DNA of 64,000 bases from Sphingomonadaceae bacterium 3R27C6 (GCA_005503215.1 SCNS01000001.1:248001-312000), one strand, 5' to 3'. Numbered from the stretch's first letter, positions 36,769 to 45,853 are shown. A program made the numbers and translations. The notes: generated by a model not told the origin, from the sequence alone.

Positions 36769-37650
36769 TCAATCAACGGGTTTCAGCGTCGCCAGCCAGC
36801 TCAATATTTCCGCCTGCAACCGGATTCGCGCGTCCGACCAGCTATGGTCGGTTGTGACGTGGACGCTCTTCAGCCCGGTCCCGCCGCCCTTGGCAACCGC
36901 GGTCGACAACGCATTGCTCATCGGTGCCAGCCCGTCGTCCGACGTCAGGACGAACAGGTTGGTTTTCGCTAGCTGCGGCGCGGCCTTCACGAAATCGAAG
37001 CGGTCGGTGTTGGCGAGGATTTCGTCGGCCATGATTTCGGGCGTCGTCCCGGCGAGCGCCTCCATGCCGTTGTTGCGCAGAGTTTGCACCGCCTGATCGC
37101 GCGGAAGCTTGCCGAGCCAGCCCATATTGCCCGCCGAAATCATCGCGGCGCCGAGCAGCTGCTTGTCGTGCGCGGCGGTGAGCGCGGTGACCCAGCCGCC
37201 CATGCTGTGGCCCATGATCACCAGCCGTTTCGGGTCGATCCGCAACTTGGCGTTAGCAGGGTCGCGCGCAAAGGCGAGCACCGCGTCGGCATCTTCCAGA
37301 TTCTGTGCAAAGCGATAATCGCCGGGGCTGCCCCACGACCCGCGATAATTGAAGGTGATCACCGTCCAGCCCGCGCGCCGCATCGCCTGCGCAAGGTCGA
37401 GGTTCTTTTCAAGGCCGGGGAGGCCATGACAAAAAACGACGGTCGGGTGCGGACCCGCTCCGGCGGGAACGTATACCACGCCATTGATCCTGACATCGCC
37501 GGTCGGGATATGGACGACTTCCATGGCGGCGGGGTGCGCCTTGTCGGCAGGCGGGTCGGTATAGATGGCGGCCGGAATATCGGCCGGGCTCGCCGCGAAC
37601 GCGGGCAAGGGCACGGCGGCAAACGCTGCGGCGGCGATCCATATCCTCAT
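36769..37650 (-). CDS. Secreted alpha/beta hydrolase
   Basis: A 293-residue protein with a signal peptide (cleavage about A-F-A-A-S). The nucleophile elbow is G-H-S-M-G-G-W and the His appears in T-D-H-S-W-S-D near the end. The fold begins at P-T-V-V-F-C-H-G-L-P-G. It resembles the dienelactone hydrolase/acyl-peptidase-like esterases; substrate unknown. The start at 37650 has GAGGAG seven bases upstream; an ATG at 37656 is too close to that site. Two bases separate it from the stop of the enoyl-CoA hydratase gene. Confidence 0.85.
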   Translation of the reverse strand: MRIWIAAAAFAAVPLPAFAASPADIPAAIYTDPPADKAHPAAMEVVHIPTGDVRINGVVYVPAGAGPHPTVVFCHGLPGLEKNLDLAQAMRRAGWTVITFNYRGSWGSPGDYRFAQNLEDADAVLAFARDPANAKLRIDPKRLVIMGHSMGGWVTALTAAHDKQLLGAAMISAGNMGWLGKLPRDQAVQTLRNNGMEALAGTTPEIMADEILANTDRFDFVKAAPQLAKTNLFVLTSDDGLAPMSNALSTAVAKGGGTGLKSVHVTTDHSWSDARIRLQAEILSWLATLKPVD

Positions 37651-37652
37651 TA

Positions 37653-38417
37653 TCATTCTCCTCGGCCCGTGAAACTGCCGCCGCGTCCGGCGCCTTCGGT
37701 AAAGCGTTTGGCCCCCGCCGCCGCGCCTTCGCGGAGCGGAGCGACCCCGGCGTGCGCTTCATGCGTGAGCGCACCTTCGATGTCGAAATCCCACTGGCGA
37801 TAGGCGCTCATCCGGTCGCTGTTCATGCAGATTTGCGGGAAGGCGGCGATCTGTTTCGCGAGCTCGATCGCGGCGGCAAGCGCTTCGCCGTCGGGAACAA
37901 CGCGGTCGGCCAGACCGATCCGCTGTGCCTCGTCGGCGGCGACGGGGCGGCCGGTCAGGATCATGTCGAGCGCGCGGCCCTGTCCGACTATGCGTGGCAG
38001 GCGCACGGTGCCGCCGTCGATCAGCGGCACGCCCCAGCGGCGGCAATAGACGCCGAACACCGCGCTCGCGGCGGCGACGCGCAGGTCGCACCACAGCGCG
38101 AGTTCGAGCCCGCCGGCGACGGCGTGTCCTTCGACCGCGGCGATCACCGGCTTGTCGAGCAGCATGCGCGTCGGTCCCATCGGCCCGGGGCCGTCGGGGT
38201 CGTAGCGCGACGTGCCGACGGCATTGAGGTCGAAGCCCGCGCAGAAATGCCCCTCGCTGCCGGTCAGGATCGCGACGCGCGCGCTGTCGTCGTCGGCAAA
38301 GACCGCGAAGGCATCGCGCAAGGCCACAGCGGTGTCGGGATCGACCGCGTTGCGGCGCGCCGGGCGGTCGATGGTGACGATCGTGACGGGGCCATCCTTA
38401 TCGACAAGCACGCTCAT
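37653..38417 (-). CDS. Enoyl-CoA hydratase/isomerase family protein
   Basis: A 254-residue crotonase-fold protein. The oxyanion-hole segments are H-F-C-A-G-F-D-L and V-A-G-G-L-E-L-A-L-W-C-D. The first catalytic Glu of true hydratases (usually in the A-G-G-G-x-E-L region) is present as G-L-E-L; the second position is less clear. Probably acts on a short-chain or branched enoyl-CoA. Starts M-S-V-L-V-D-K; first gene of a two-gene unit with the alpha/beta hydrolase. Confidence 0.88.
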   Translation of the reverse strand: MSVLVDKDGPVTIVTIDRPARRNAVDPDTAVALRDAFAVFADDDSARVAILTGSEGHFCAGFDLNAVGTSRYDPDGPGPMGPTRMLLDKPVIAAVEGHAVAGGLELALWCDLRVAAASAVFGVYCRRWGVPLIDGGTVRLPRIVGQGRALDMILTGRPVAADEAQRIGLADRVVPDGEALAAAIELAKQIAAFPQICMNSDRMSAYRQWDFDIEGALTHEAHAGVAPLREGAAAGAKRFTEGAGRGGSFTGRGE

Positions 38418-38526
38418 TCGAACCCTCCTCCTGCGTTGCTTGCAGCGTGGCGGGAGGCGAGGGGACTTGCAAGCGGCGGGGCGACACCCTAAATAAATGA
38501 CATGCGGGCCGGGCCCCTCTGGCGTC

Positions 38527-38645
38527 GGCGGGATATATCCCGCCACGTGATGTCGGACCGCATCGGGTGACTCCGATGCTCTGGCCCTATCTCCCCCCTG
38601 TATCCCGGGGTCCCGGCATCGGCGTCACCTGCTTGATTTCTCAAT
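38527..38645 (+). ncRNA. Possible structured leader before DUF465-TerC
   Basis: About 130 bases ahead of the small DUF465 gene hold several hairpins: a perfect palindrome GGCGGGATATATCCCGCC (38527-38544), GCATCGG/CCGATGC (38560-38566 with 38573-38579), CCGGG/CCCGG (38605-38616), and a small GATT/AATC stem next to the AGGAGG site. GGTGAC (38566-38571) can instead pair with GTCACC (38624-38629), giving a mutually exclusive fold. TerC genes are often under manganese riboswitches, but the yybP-ykoY consensus is not seen here. Confidence 0.35.
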
Positions 38646-38659
38646 CAGGAGGCCCTTTT

Positions 38660-38866
38660 ATGACTTTGAATCCCAATCTTTATCGCCTGACCGTGCTGCA
38701 TCGCCAACTCGACGATGCCGAGCGCCGCGAGGTGCGCCGGCGCGGCGCCGATCCGTTCCGCCTGCTGCGCCTGAAGACGCTGAAGCTCGCGGTGAAGGAA
38801 CGGCTTGCCGCGCTGACCCTGGCTTCTTTGGGGCGGCCCGCGCTGCGCCCAGCGCTCGCGCGCTAA
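38660..38866 (+). CDS. Small DUF465 (YdcH-like) protein
   Basis: A 68-residue basic protein with the DUF465 helical-hairpin pattern: L-H-R-Q-L-D-D-A-E, then D-P-F-R-L-L-R-L-K-T-L-K-L-A-V-K-E-R-L. Family function is unknown. AGGAGG lies nine bases before the ATG. It is 68 bp upstream of terC and preceded by a structured leader, so the two may share one transcript. Confidence 0.8.
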   Translation: MTLNPNLYRLTVLHRQLDDAERREVRRRGADPFRLLRLKTLKLAVKERLAALTLASLGRPALRPALAR

Positions 38867-38934
38867 TCCATCATAACTAAGGACTGAGCACGCTGCCGAA
38901 AGGCGGCGCGCTCGGCATATCCAGGGAAATCACC

Positions 38935-39921
38935 ATGGAATTTCTGTTTGCCGACTGGCTGGGCACTCCGGCCTGGTTCTGGCTGTCGTTCATCGCGCTC
39001 GTCATCGCGCTCACCGCCTTCGACCTTGGCATCCTCAACAAGGAAAACAAGGAGATGGGGATCGGCGAGAGCCTCAAGCTCTCGGCGCTCTACATCGGTA
39101 TCGCGACCGCGTTCGGCGCGTGGGTCTGGGCGGCGAAGGGCGGCGAGGCCGGCCTGCAATATTATACCGGCTTCTTCATCGAGAAGGCGCTGTCGATCGA
39201 CAATATCTTCGTCATCTCGCTGATCTTCACGACCTTCGCGATTCCGCCGCGCTACCAGTATCGCGCGCTCCTCTGGGGCATCGTCGCGGTGATCGTGCTG
39301 CGCGGCATTATGATCGCGGGCGGTGCGGCGTTGGTCACCGAATATGGCTGGCTGCTCTATATCTTCGCGGCTTTCCTCGTGTTCACCGGCGTGAAGATGC
39401 TGTTCGCGAGCGAAAAGCCGATGGATGTGAAGGGCAATCCGGTCGTCAAATGGCTGTCACGGCGGATGCCGATCACCGACGAGCTGCACGGCGAGAAATT
39501 CTTCGTGCGCGTGCCCGATACGAAGACCGGCAAGATCGTCCTCGCCGCGACGCCGCTGTTCCTCGCGCTCGTGGTGATCAACCTCGCCGACCTCGTGTTC
39601 GCGGTCGATAGCGTGCCGGCGATCTTTGCGATCACCACCGACACCTTCATCGTCTACACGTCGAACATCATGGCGATCCTTGGCCTGCGCGCGCTCTATT
39701 TCGCGCTGTCGGCGATGGTGCACCGTTTCCACTATCTGAAATATGCGCTGGCGCTGGTGCTCATCTTCATCGGATCGAAAATCTTCGTCGCCGACTTTGT
39801 GCTGGACGGGGCGAAGTTCCCGCCGCTCGTCAGCCTTGGCGTGACCGTCGCGCTGATCGCGGGCGGCATCATCTGGTCGCTCGTCAAGACGCGCGAGGAA
39901 GAAGCGGCATTGCCGCAATAA
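38935..39921 (+). CDS. TerC/Alx-family membrane protein
   Basis: A 328-residue protein with eight or nine helices. Family motifs: A-F-D-L-G, the E-K-A-L-S-I-D-N-I-F-V segment with its conserved acidic residue in the membrane, and A-D-L-V-F-A-V-D-S-V-P-A-I-F-A in the second half. TerC/Alx proteins handle Mn2+ (export or metalation of exported proteins) and are tied to tellurite or alkaline stress. The start follows AGGGA by about seven bases. Confidence 0.94.
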   Translation: MEFLFADWLGTPAWFWLSFIALVIALTAFDLGILNKENKEMGIGESLKLSALYIGIATAFGAWVWAAKGGEAGLQYYTGFFIEKALSIDNIFVISLIFTTFAIPPRYQYRALLWGIVAVIVLRGIMIAGGAALVTEYGWLLYIFAAFLVFTGVKMLFASEKPMDVKGNPVVKWLSRRMPITDELHGEKFFVRVPDTKTGKIVLAATPLFLALVVINLADLVFAVDSVPAIFAITTDTFIVYTSNIMAILGLRALYFALSAMVHRFHYLKYALALVLIFIGSKIFVADFVLDGAKFPPLVSLGVTVALIAGGIIWSLVKTREEEAALPQ

Positions 39922-39924
39922 AAA

Positions 39925-39958
39925 TGTCCGCCGGAAGCACAAGGGCTTCCGACGGACA
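39925..39958 (+). terminator. Terminator of terC
   Basis: Long stem TGTCCG-C-CGGAAGC / GCTTCCG-A-CGGACA with a six-base loop, four bases after the terC stop. A second small hairpin (CTTTCCT/AGGAAAG, 39961-39978) follows. Confidence 0.75.
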
Positions 39959-40027
39959 GGCTTTCCTCCCCAGGAAAGCTCGGGAGGCACGGGGGTCGGG
40001 TCGCTGGCCCCCGCGCCAAGATGGGCG

Positions 40028-40055
40028 ACGCGGGGGTTGCAACGGGCCCCCGCGT
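40028..40055 (-). terminator. Terminator-like hairpin of aceA
   Basis: Perfect 9-bp stem ACGCGGGGG / CCCCCGCGT eight bases downstream of the aceA stop. No strong T run follows on the minus strand. Confidence 0.55.
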
Positions 40056-40063
40056 CTAACTCG

Positions 40064-41656
40064 TTACGCGGCGAATTGATTCATCGTATTGTCCTTGCCC
40101 GCGGCCTTCAGCGCCGCTTCGCCGGCGAAATATTCCTTGTGGTCGTCGCCGATGTCGCTGCCCGACATGTTCTGGTGCTTCACGCAGGCGATGCCCTGGC
40201 GGATCTCGGCGCGCTGGACGCCCTTGACGTAACCCAGCATTGCCTCGTCACCGAAATATTCCTTGGCGAGATTGTCGGTCGACAGCGCCGCGGTGTGATA
40301 GGTCGGCAGCGTGATGAGGTGGTGGAAGATGCCCGCCCGCTTCGCCGAATCGCGCTGGAAGGTGCGGATGCGGTTGTCGGCTTCGTCGCCGAGCGGGGTG
40401 CCATCATAATCGACGCTCATCAGCCTGGCGCGGTCATAGGCGCTGACGTCCTTGCCGTCTTTTTCCCACGCGTCGAACACCTGCTGGCGGAAGTTCAGCG
40501 TCCAGTTGAAGCTCGGCGAATTATTGTACGCGAGCTTCGCATTGGGAACGACTTCGCGGATGCGGTCGACCATGCCGGCGATCTGTTCGATGTGCGGCTT
40601 TTCGGTCTCGATCCACAGCAGGTCGGCGCCGTTCTGCAGCGAAGCGATGCAATCCATCACGCAGCGATCTTCGCCGGTTCCCGAACGGAACTGATAGAGG
40701 TTCGAGGGCAGGCGCTTCGGGCGCATCAGCTTGCCGTCGCGGTTGATCAGGACGTCGCCGGGGTTGCCCGCGCCTTCGACCTCTTCGCAATCGAGGAAGC
40801 TGTTATACTGGTCGCCAAGGTCGCCGGCTTCTTTCGAGAAAGCGATCTGCTTGGTGAGGCCCGCGCCGAGGCTGTCGGTGCGCGTCACGATGATGCCGTC
40901 CTCGACGCCGAGTTCCATGAAAGCGTAGCGGCAGGCGCGGATTTTCGCGATGAAGTCCTCGTGCGGCACGGTGACCTTGCCGTCCTGGTGGCCGCACTGC
41001 TTTTCGTCCGAGACCTGGTTCTCGATCTGCAGCGCGCAGGCGCCGGCTTCGATCATCTTCTTGGCGAGCAAATAGGTCGCCTCGGCGTTGCCGAAGCCCG
41101 CGTCGATGTCGGCGATGATCGGCACGACGTGCGTCTCGTGATTGTCGATCGCGGCCTGAACCTGCTTCGCCTTGAGTTCGTCGCCCTCGGCGCGCGCGGC
41201 GTCGAGCTCGCGGAACAGGCCGCCGAGTTCGCGGGCGTCGGCTTGACGCAGGAAGGTGTAGATTTCCTCGATCAGCGCCGGAACACTGGTCTTTTCGTGC
41301 ATCGACTGGTCGGGCAGCGGACCGAATTCGCTGCGCAGCGCCGCGATCATCCAGCCCGAGAGATAGATGTAGCGGCCCTTGACGGTGCCGAAATGCTTCT
41401 TGATCGAGATCATCTTCTGCTGCGCGATGAAGCCGTGCCAGCAGCCCAAGGACTGGGTGTAGTTCGCGGGGTCGGCGTCATAAGCGGCCATGTCGGCGCG
41501 CATGATGCGCGCGGTGTAGCGGGCGACGTCGAGACCGGTGCGGAACTTGTTCTGGGCGCGCATGCGGGCGATGCTTTCGCCGCTGATGCCATCCCATGTG
41601 CCGTCATAATCGCGGATGAGGCGGCCTGCCTGCGCCATGTCTTCCTGATAACCCAT
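40064..41656 (-). CDS. aceA: Isocitrate lyase
   Basis: A 530-residue enzyme of the glyoxylate bypass that cleaves isocitrate to glyoxylate and succinate, allowing growth on acetate and fatty acids. The catalytic loop reads K219-Q-C-G-H223, the variant of the K-K-C-G-H motif found in the longer Pseudomonas-type lyases of about 530 residues. Other conserved parts: I-I-A-D-I-D-A-G-F-G-N and Y-N-N-S-P-S-F-N-W. It starts M-G-Y-Q-E-D-M. It is divergent from a RamB-like regulator across a 139-bp AT-richer gap. Confidence 0.96.
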   Translation of the reverse strand: MGYQEDMAQAGRLIRDYDGTWDGISGESIARMRAQNKFRTGLDVARYTARIMRADMAAYDADPANYTQSLGCWHGFIAQQKMISIKKHFGTVKGRYIYLSGWMIAALRSEFGPLPDQSMHEKTSVPALIEEIYTFLRQADARELGGLFRELDAARAEGDELKAKQVQAAIDNHETHVVPIIADIDAGFGNAEATYLLAKKMIEAGACALQIENQVSDEKQCGHQDGKVTVPHEDFIAKIRACRYAFMELGVEDGIIVTRTDSLGAGLTKQIAFSKEAGDLGDQYNSFLDCEEVEGAGNPGDVLINRDGKLMRPKRLPSNLYQFRSGTGEDRCVMDCIASLQNGADLLWIETEKPHIEQIAGMVDRIREVVPNAKLAYNNSPSFNWTLNFRQQVFDAWEKDGKDVSAYDRARLMSVDYDGTPLGDEADNRIRTFQRDSAKRAGIFHHLITLPTYHTAALSTDNLAKEYFGDEAMLGYVKGVQRAEIRQGIACVKHQNMSGSDIGDDHKEYFAGEAALKAAGKDNTMNQFAA

Positions 41657-41719
41657 CGTCGTATCCTTGTGCGGAGGTGATGGGTGGAAGGTGGCGAAAC
41701 TGCCGCCGAAAGTGAAAAG

Positions 41720-41742
41720 CTTTGTCAATAATATTTGTGAAA
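41720..41742. promoter_or_regulatory. Possible RamB-type operator between aceA and its regulator
   Basis: Two direct half-sites, CTTTGTCAA and ATTTGTGAAA, repeat at 13-bp spacing in the AT-rich divergent region. RamB-type regulators bind AT-rich repeats with TTTGC/AAA cores at aceA. The match is loose; listed as a candidate. Confidence 0.3.
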
Positions 41743-41795
41743 TACGGCAGATAGGTGTAAATGAGCATGTAAATTAGTAAAGAAAGTTACAAGCG

Positions 41796-43184
41796 ATGGC
41801 GGAGCGACGGGTGTTTGCGGGGCCGGCGGTGCGCAAGGTGCGGCGCGAGGCGGCGATGACGCAGGCGGCGATGGCCGAGGCGCTCGATATTTCGCCGAGC
41901 TACCTCAACCTGATCGAGCATGGGCAGCGGCCGCTCAGCGCGACGGTCATCGTGAAGCTGGCCGAGCGTTTCGGGTTCGATGCGGCAAAGCTCGGCGCCG
42001 AAGACTTGCCCGGCGGGCTCGCCGGACTCCGGCGGCGGCTCGCCGATCCGCGCTTCGCCGATCTCGGGATTGGGACGCACGAGGTCGAGGAGTGGCTCCA
42101 GACCGCGCCCGCCACGGCCGCCGCCTTCGCACGCCTGTTCGATGCGGCGCCCGAAGGGCGCGCGGAAGGTGAAGGCGATGCGCCCGAAGTTGCCGCGGTG
42201 CGCCGGGCGATCGAGAAATGGCGCAACCATTTTCCCGATCTCGACGCGCGCGCCGAGGAATTGGCGGACGAACTGCGGCTCGCGGGCGGCGATCTGTACG
42301 GGACGATTTCCGAGCGGTTGCGCACGCGGCACCAGCTCGGCATCCGCATCTTGCCGTCGGACGTGATGCCCGACCGGCTGCGCTGGCTCGACTGGCACGC
42401 GCGCCAATTGATGCTGAACGAGCTGCTCCGCCCCGCGTCGCGGACGTTTCAAGCGGCGGCGACGCTGGCGCAGATCGAGGCAAAGGCCGAGATCGACGCG
42501 CTCGTCGCGGGGGCGGAGTTCGCCGAGAGCGCCGCCGCGCGATTGTTCGAGCGCCACCTGATCCACTATTTCGCGGCGGCGCTGATGATGCCGTACAGCC
42601 GTTTCCTGCGCGCGTGCGACGCGACGGGCTATGATTTGCTGCTGCTCCAGCGGCGCTTCGGCGCGGGATATGAGCAGGTCGCGCACCGGCTGACGACGCT
42701 CCAGCGCGTCGGCGCGCGCGGGCTGCCCTTTTTCATGCTGCGCATCGACCGCGCGGGGCAGGGGAGCAAGCGTTATGCCGGGGCGAGCCAGTCGTCGCTG
42801 GTCGACGGCGATGCGCGCTGCCCCTTGTGGGGCATCCACGAAGCTTTTGCCCGCCCCGGCGAGGTGGTCGCCGACCTCGTCGAGCTGGAAGACGGATCGC
42901 GCTGGTTCACCCAATCGCGTTCGGTCGCCGCGCCCGGTGCCACCGGCAGCGGCACGCCGGCGCGTTTCGCCGTGTGCGTCGGGGTCGATGCCAAGGTCGC
43001 CGCGCCGCTGATCGCCGCGCGCGGGATCGATCTGATGCGTGAGCGGGCGACGCCGATCGGGCTCGGCTGCCGCCGCTGCACGCGCACCGGCTGCGTCCAG
43101 CGGTCGATGCCGCCGCTCGGCCGCCCCTTGCGCTTCCGCGAAGGCGAACGCGGGGTGAGCGCGTTCGATTTCGCGGGCGATTGA
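41796..43184 (+). CDS. RamB-like Xre regulator (short-chain fatty acyl regulator family)
   Basis: A 462-residue regulator. Residues about 10-65 form an Xre helix-turn-helix (M-T-Q-A-A-M-A-E-A-L-D-I-S-P-S-Y). The middle (about 150-260) is the ImmA/IrrE-like (DUF955) region, but no clear H-E-x-x-H metal motif is seen (F-E-R-H-L-I-H-Y-F-A-A stands there). The C-terminal part (about 290-455) is the DUF2083 region with a Cys cluster C-R-R-C-T-R-T-G-C. This architecture matches RamB, which controls acetate and propionate genes; its divergent position to aceA supports the same role. Confidence 0.88.
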   Translation: MAERRVFAGPAVRKVRREAAMTQAAMAEALDISPSYLNLIEHGQRPLSATVIVKLAERFGFDAAKLGAEDLPGGLAGLRRRLADPRFADLGIGTHEVEEWLQTAPATAAAFARLFDAAPEGRAEGEGDAPEVAAVRRAIEKWRNHFPDLDARAEELADELRLAGGDLYGTISERLRTRHQLGIRILPSDVMPDRLRWLDWHARQLMLNELLRPASRTFQAAATLAQIEAKAEIDALVAGAEFAESAAARLFERHLIHYFAAALMMPYSRFLRACDATGYDLLLLQRRFGAGYEQVAHRLTTLQRVGARGLPFFMLRIDRAGQGSKRYAGASQSSLVDGDARCPLWGIHEAFARPGEVVADLVELEDGSRWFTQSRSVAAPGATGSGTPARFAVCVGVDAKVAAPLIAARGIDLMRERATPIGLGCRRCTRTGCVQRSMPPLGRPLRFREGERGVSAFDFAGD

Positions 43185-43272
43185 CCGAAAATCGCCGATA
43201 CGCAGCTTAAATCGACACGCGCGGTGCCGTATTTGGAAAGTGGCGCGGTGATCGGCCGCGACGGGACCGAAA

Positions 43273-44622
43273 ATGCTTGTTCGAATAAGACCAGAAGACG
43301 TCGAGATCGGCATGTTCATCCATGCCTTTGAAGGGTCGTGGTTCGATCACCCGTTCTGGCGCCGTTATTTTCGGGTCGAGACCCAGGACCAGCTGCAGCG
43401 AATCCGCCATTCAGGTATCGACGGCATCGTCATCGACGAGGGGCGCGGCCTTCGCGCGCCCGAAGATCTGCAAGAGACCGAAACCAGCGAAAAGCCGCAG
43501 GGCAAGCGTCCGTCGGCATCGGAGCGATCGGGGGGCGAGGCCATTTCGCTCCGGGCGGCGGCCACTTTTGCGCCGCCGCCGTCGCCAGCGCGCGATGCGC
43601 CGCGCCACCGTCGCGGCTATGCCGGGGAGTGCCGCCGCGCCAGGCGGGCGATCGAGCGGACGTGTGAGGCCGTGGTCGATATGTTCGACGCCGCGCGGCT
43701 GGGCCGGGCGGTCGAGGTTCGCCGGATGGTCAGGCTCGCCAGCGCGATCGGCGCCTCGATCGAACGCGATTCCAAGGCGCTGATCAACCTCGTCCGGCTC
43801 AAGGAGAAGGACGAATATACCTATCTCCATTCGGTCGCGGTCTGCGCGCTGATGATCAACTTCGCCCACCACATGGGGCTTGAACCGCAGGAGGTCGAGG
43901 ATCTGGGCGTCGCGGGACTGCTCCACGATGTCGGAAAGGTCGCGGTGTCCGACGCGATATTGAACAAGCCCGGCGCATTGTCGAAAGTCGAAATGCGGTC
44001 GGTGCGGGGCCATCCGGTCGCGGGTCATCGCCTGCTCGCAAGTTCGCCCGGCGCCCCCGACCTCGCGCTCGAACTGTGTCTGCGGCACCATGAGAAGATC
44101 GACGGGTCGGGTTATCCGGGCGGGCTGAAGGGCGATGAGCTGTCACTCGCCGCGCGCATGGGGGCGATTTGCGATGTCTATGACGCGGTGACGTCGAACC
44201 GCCCCTACAAGGACGCGTGGACGCCGTGCGAGGCGCTGACCAAGATGCAGAAATGGATCGGGCATTTCGACCCCGTGCTGCTCGACCGCTTCGCCGACAG
44301 CCTGGGCATATTTCCCGTCGGGACATTGGTCCGGCTGTCGACGGGCGAACTCGGGGTCGTCGTCGGAAGCGCCGGCGATGCGGACGAAGATGTCGTCGTT
44401 CGCGTCTTTTTCGACTGCGAGACGCTGTCCGAGATCGAACCCATCGACCGCGCGATCGCGCCGGCGGCCGAGCACCCGCGGATCATCAGCCGCGACAGCC
44501 CCGGTTTCTGGCGCTTCCACGATTGGGATGTGCTGCGCGTTCGCATCCTTGCGTCGAGCACGGCGTCGGCGGCCGTGCCGGATCCCGATCATCCGATCGG
44601 CCCGCGCGGCGCCGCGCAGTGA
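43273..44622 (+). CDS. HD-GYP domain cyclic-di-GMP phosphodiesterase
   Basis: A 449-residue protein. The N-terminal DUF3391-like segment (about 1-60, I-R-P-E-D-V-E-I-G-M-F-I) is followed by a variable linker and the HD-GYP domain (about 170-360). Metal and signature residues: Y-L-H-S-V-A-V, L-L-H-D-V-G-K (HD), H-H-E-K-I-D-G-S-G-Y-P (GYP) and D-V-Y-D-A-V-T-S. These enzymes cleave cyclic-di-GMP, affecting motility and exopolysaccharide, which fits the exopolysaccharide locus 4 kb away. Confidence 0.92.
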   Translation: MLVRIRPEDVEIGMFIHAFEGSWFDHPFWRRYFRVETQDQLQRIRHSGIDGIVIDEGRGLRAPEDLQETETSEKPQGKRPSASERSGGEAISLRAAATFAPPPSPARDAPRHRRGYAGECRRARRAIERTCEAVVDMFDAARLGRAVEVRRMVRLASAIGASIERDSKALINLVRLKEKDEYTYLHSVAVCALMINFAHHMGLEPQEVEDLGVAGLLHDVGKVAVSDAILNKPGALSKVEMRSVRGHPVAGHRLLASSPGAPDLALELCLRHHEKIDGSGYPGGLKGDELSLAARMGAICDVYDAVTSNRPYKDAWTPCEALTKMQKWIGHFDPVLLDRFADSLGIFPVGTLVRLSTGELGVVVGSAGDADEDVVVRVFFDCETLSEIEPIDRAIAPAAEHPRIISRDSPGFWRFHDWDVLRVRILASSTASAAVPDPDHPIGPRGAAQ

Positions 44623-44721
44623 GCACGTCCCACTGACCGGCGGGCGCCCGACCGCCTGCTGCGCGCGCATCCTTTCGGGGGGAAGATCGTTGATCCTGCT
44701 CCTAGCCAAGAGGACCAGCGC

Positions 44722-45789
44722 TTGAAACTTTCCCCTTTTTTACCGTGCCTTTTCCTGATCGCCGGTTGCAACGCCGCCCCCGACGATAGCGCCAAAAAGC
44801 CGACATCATCGACGACCGCGGCCGATCCGGCTTCGCTGGATTTCAAGGATGCCCCTCCCGTCGCGGTTTCATTCAGCGAACCACCGGCGCTTCGCGCGCA
44901 AGTCCTGCTCGATCGTCTCGGCTTTTCGCCGGGGGTGATCGATGGAAAGGAAGGGCAGTCCTATACGGCGGCGCTCCGCGGTTTCCAGAAGGCGCATGAC
45001 CTGGAGGAAAGCGGCAAGCTCGACGCGGCGACGCTGCGGGCGCTGCAACAATGGCAAGAGATTCCCGCAACCCGGCTGGTGATCATTCCCGCCGGCTTTG
45101 CTGCGGGGCCGTTCGTTCCGGCGTTTCCAAAAGACGCGGCCGACCAGGCCAAATTGCCCGCGCTGGGCTATCGCAATCTGACCGAAGCGCTCGCCGAACG
45201 CTTTCACACCACGCCCGAGACACTGGTGGCGCTGAACAGCCCTTCGACGCTGGTGGGTGCGGGCCGCCCGTTCCGCGTCCCCAACATCCCCGATATCGAC
45301 CGGGCGACATTGGGCGAGGACGCGCGCGGCTGGAACGGCACGCTCGAACGCCTGGGCGTCGCGCCGACACAGGTCGCAGCTGTAAAGCTGGTGGTCGACA
45401 AATCAGAGGGTGTGCTGAAAGTTTATGACGAGGGGGACAAGCTGGTCGCGCAATTTCCCGCCACGATGGGCAGCAGCCGCGACCCGTTGCCTATCGGCAA
45501 CTGGAAGATTCAGGGCGTGAGCCGCAATCCCGACTTTCATTATAATCCGAAACTGTTCTGGGACGTCAGCGACAGCAAGGAGGCGGTGTTGCTGCAACCC
45601 GGGCCGAACAGCCCGGTCGGGGTCGTGTGGCTCGACCTGAACAAGCCGCATTATGGCATTCACGGGACGAGCGAGCCGCATACGATCGGGCGCGCCGAGA
45701 GCCACGGCTGCGTCAGGCTGACCAATTGGGACGCCGCGCGTCTGGCGCAGATGGTCAAGTTCGGAACCCCGGCGATCTTCCAGAATTAA
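44722..45789 (+). CDS. L,D-transpeptidase (YkuD) lipoprotein with peptidoglycan-binding domain
   Basis: A 355-residue cell-wall enzyme with a lipoprotein signal (L-I-A-G-C, Cys16). A PG_binding_1 domain (about 52-115, V-L-L-D-R-L-G-F-S-P-G-V-I-D-G) precedes a LysM-like segment (about 150-190) and the YkuD domain (about 215-352). The catalytic motif is present, with H328-G-C330-V-R-L after H-G-T-S-E-P. It makes 3-3 crosslinks or attaches proteins to peptidoglycan. Followed by a strong terminator. Confidence 0.93.
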   Translation: MKLSPFLPCLFLIAGCNAAPDDSAKKPTSSTTAADPASLDFKDAPPVAVSFSEPPALRAQVLLDRLGFSPGVIDGKEGQSYTAALRGFQKAHDLEESGKLDAATLRALQQWQEIPATRLVIIPAGFAAGPFVPAFPKDAADQAKLPALGYRNLTEALAERFHTTPETLVALNSPSTLVGAGRPFRVPNIPDIDRATLGEDARGWNGTLERLGVAPTQVAAVKLVVDKSEGVLKVYDEGDKLVAQFPATMGSSRDPLPIGNWKIQGVSRNPDFHYNPKLFWDVSDSKEAVLLQPGPNSPVGVVWLDLNKPHYGIHGTSEPHTIGRAESHGCVRLTNWDAARLAQMVKFGTPAIFQN

Positions 45790-45810
45790 CCGACTTCGGC
45801 GCCGCGATAG

Positions 45811-45843
45811 CCCTTCGCCCGTCGCTGACAGGCGAAGGGTTTT
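45811..45843 (+). terminator. Rho-independent terminator of the L,D-transpeptidase gene
   Basis: Perfect 9-bp stem CCCTTCGCC / GGCGAAGGG with an 11-base loop, followed by TTTT. Confidence 0.88.
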
Positions 45844-45853
45844 CATGTGGGGC

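Noticed and set aside
38527..38645. yybP-ykoY manganese riboswitch before terC
   Set aside because: The conserved loop bases of that riboswitch are not present; only generic hairpins can be supported.
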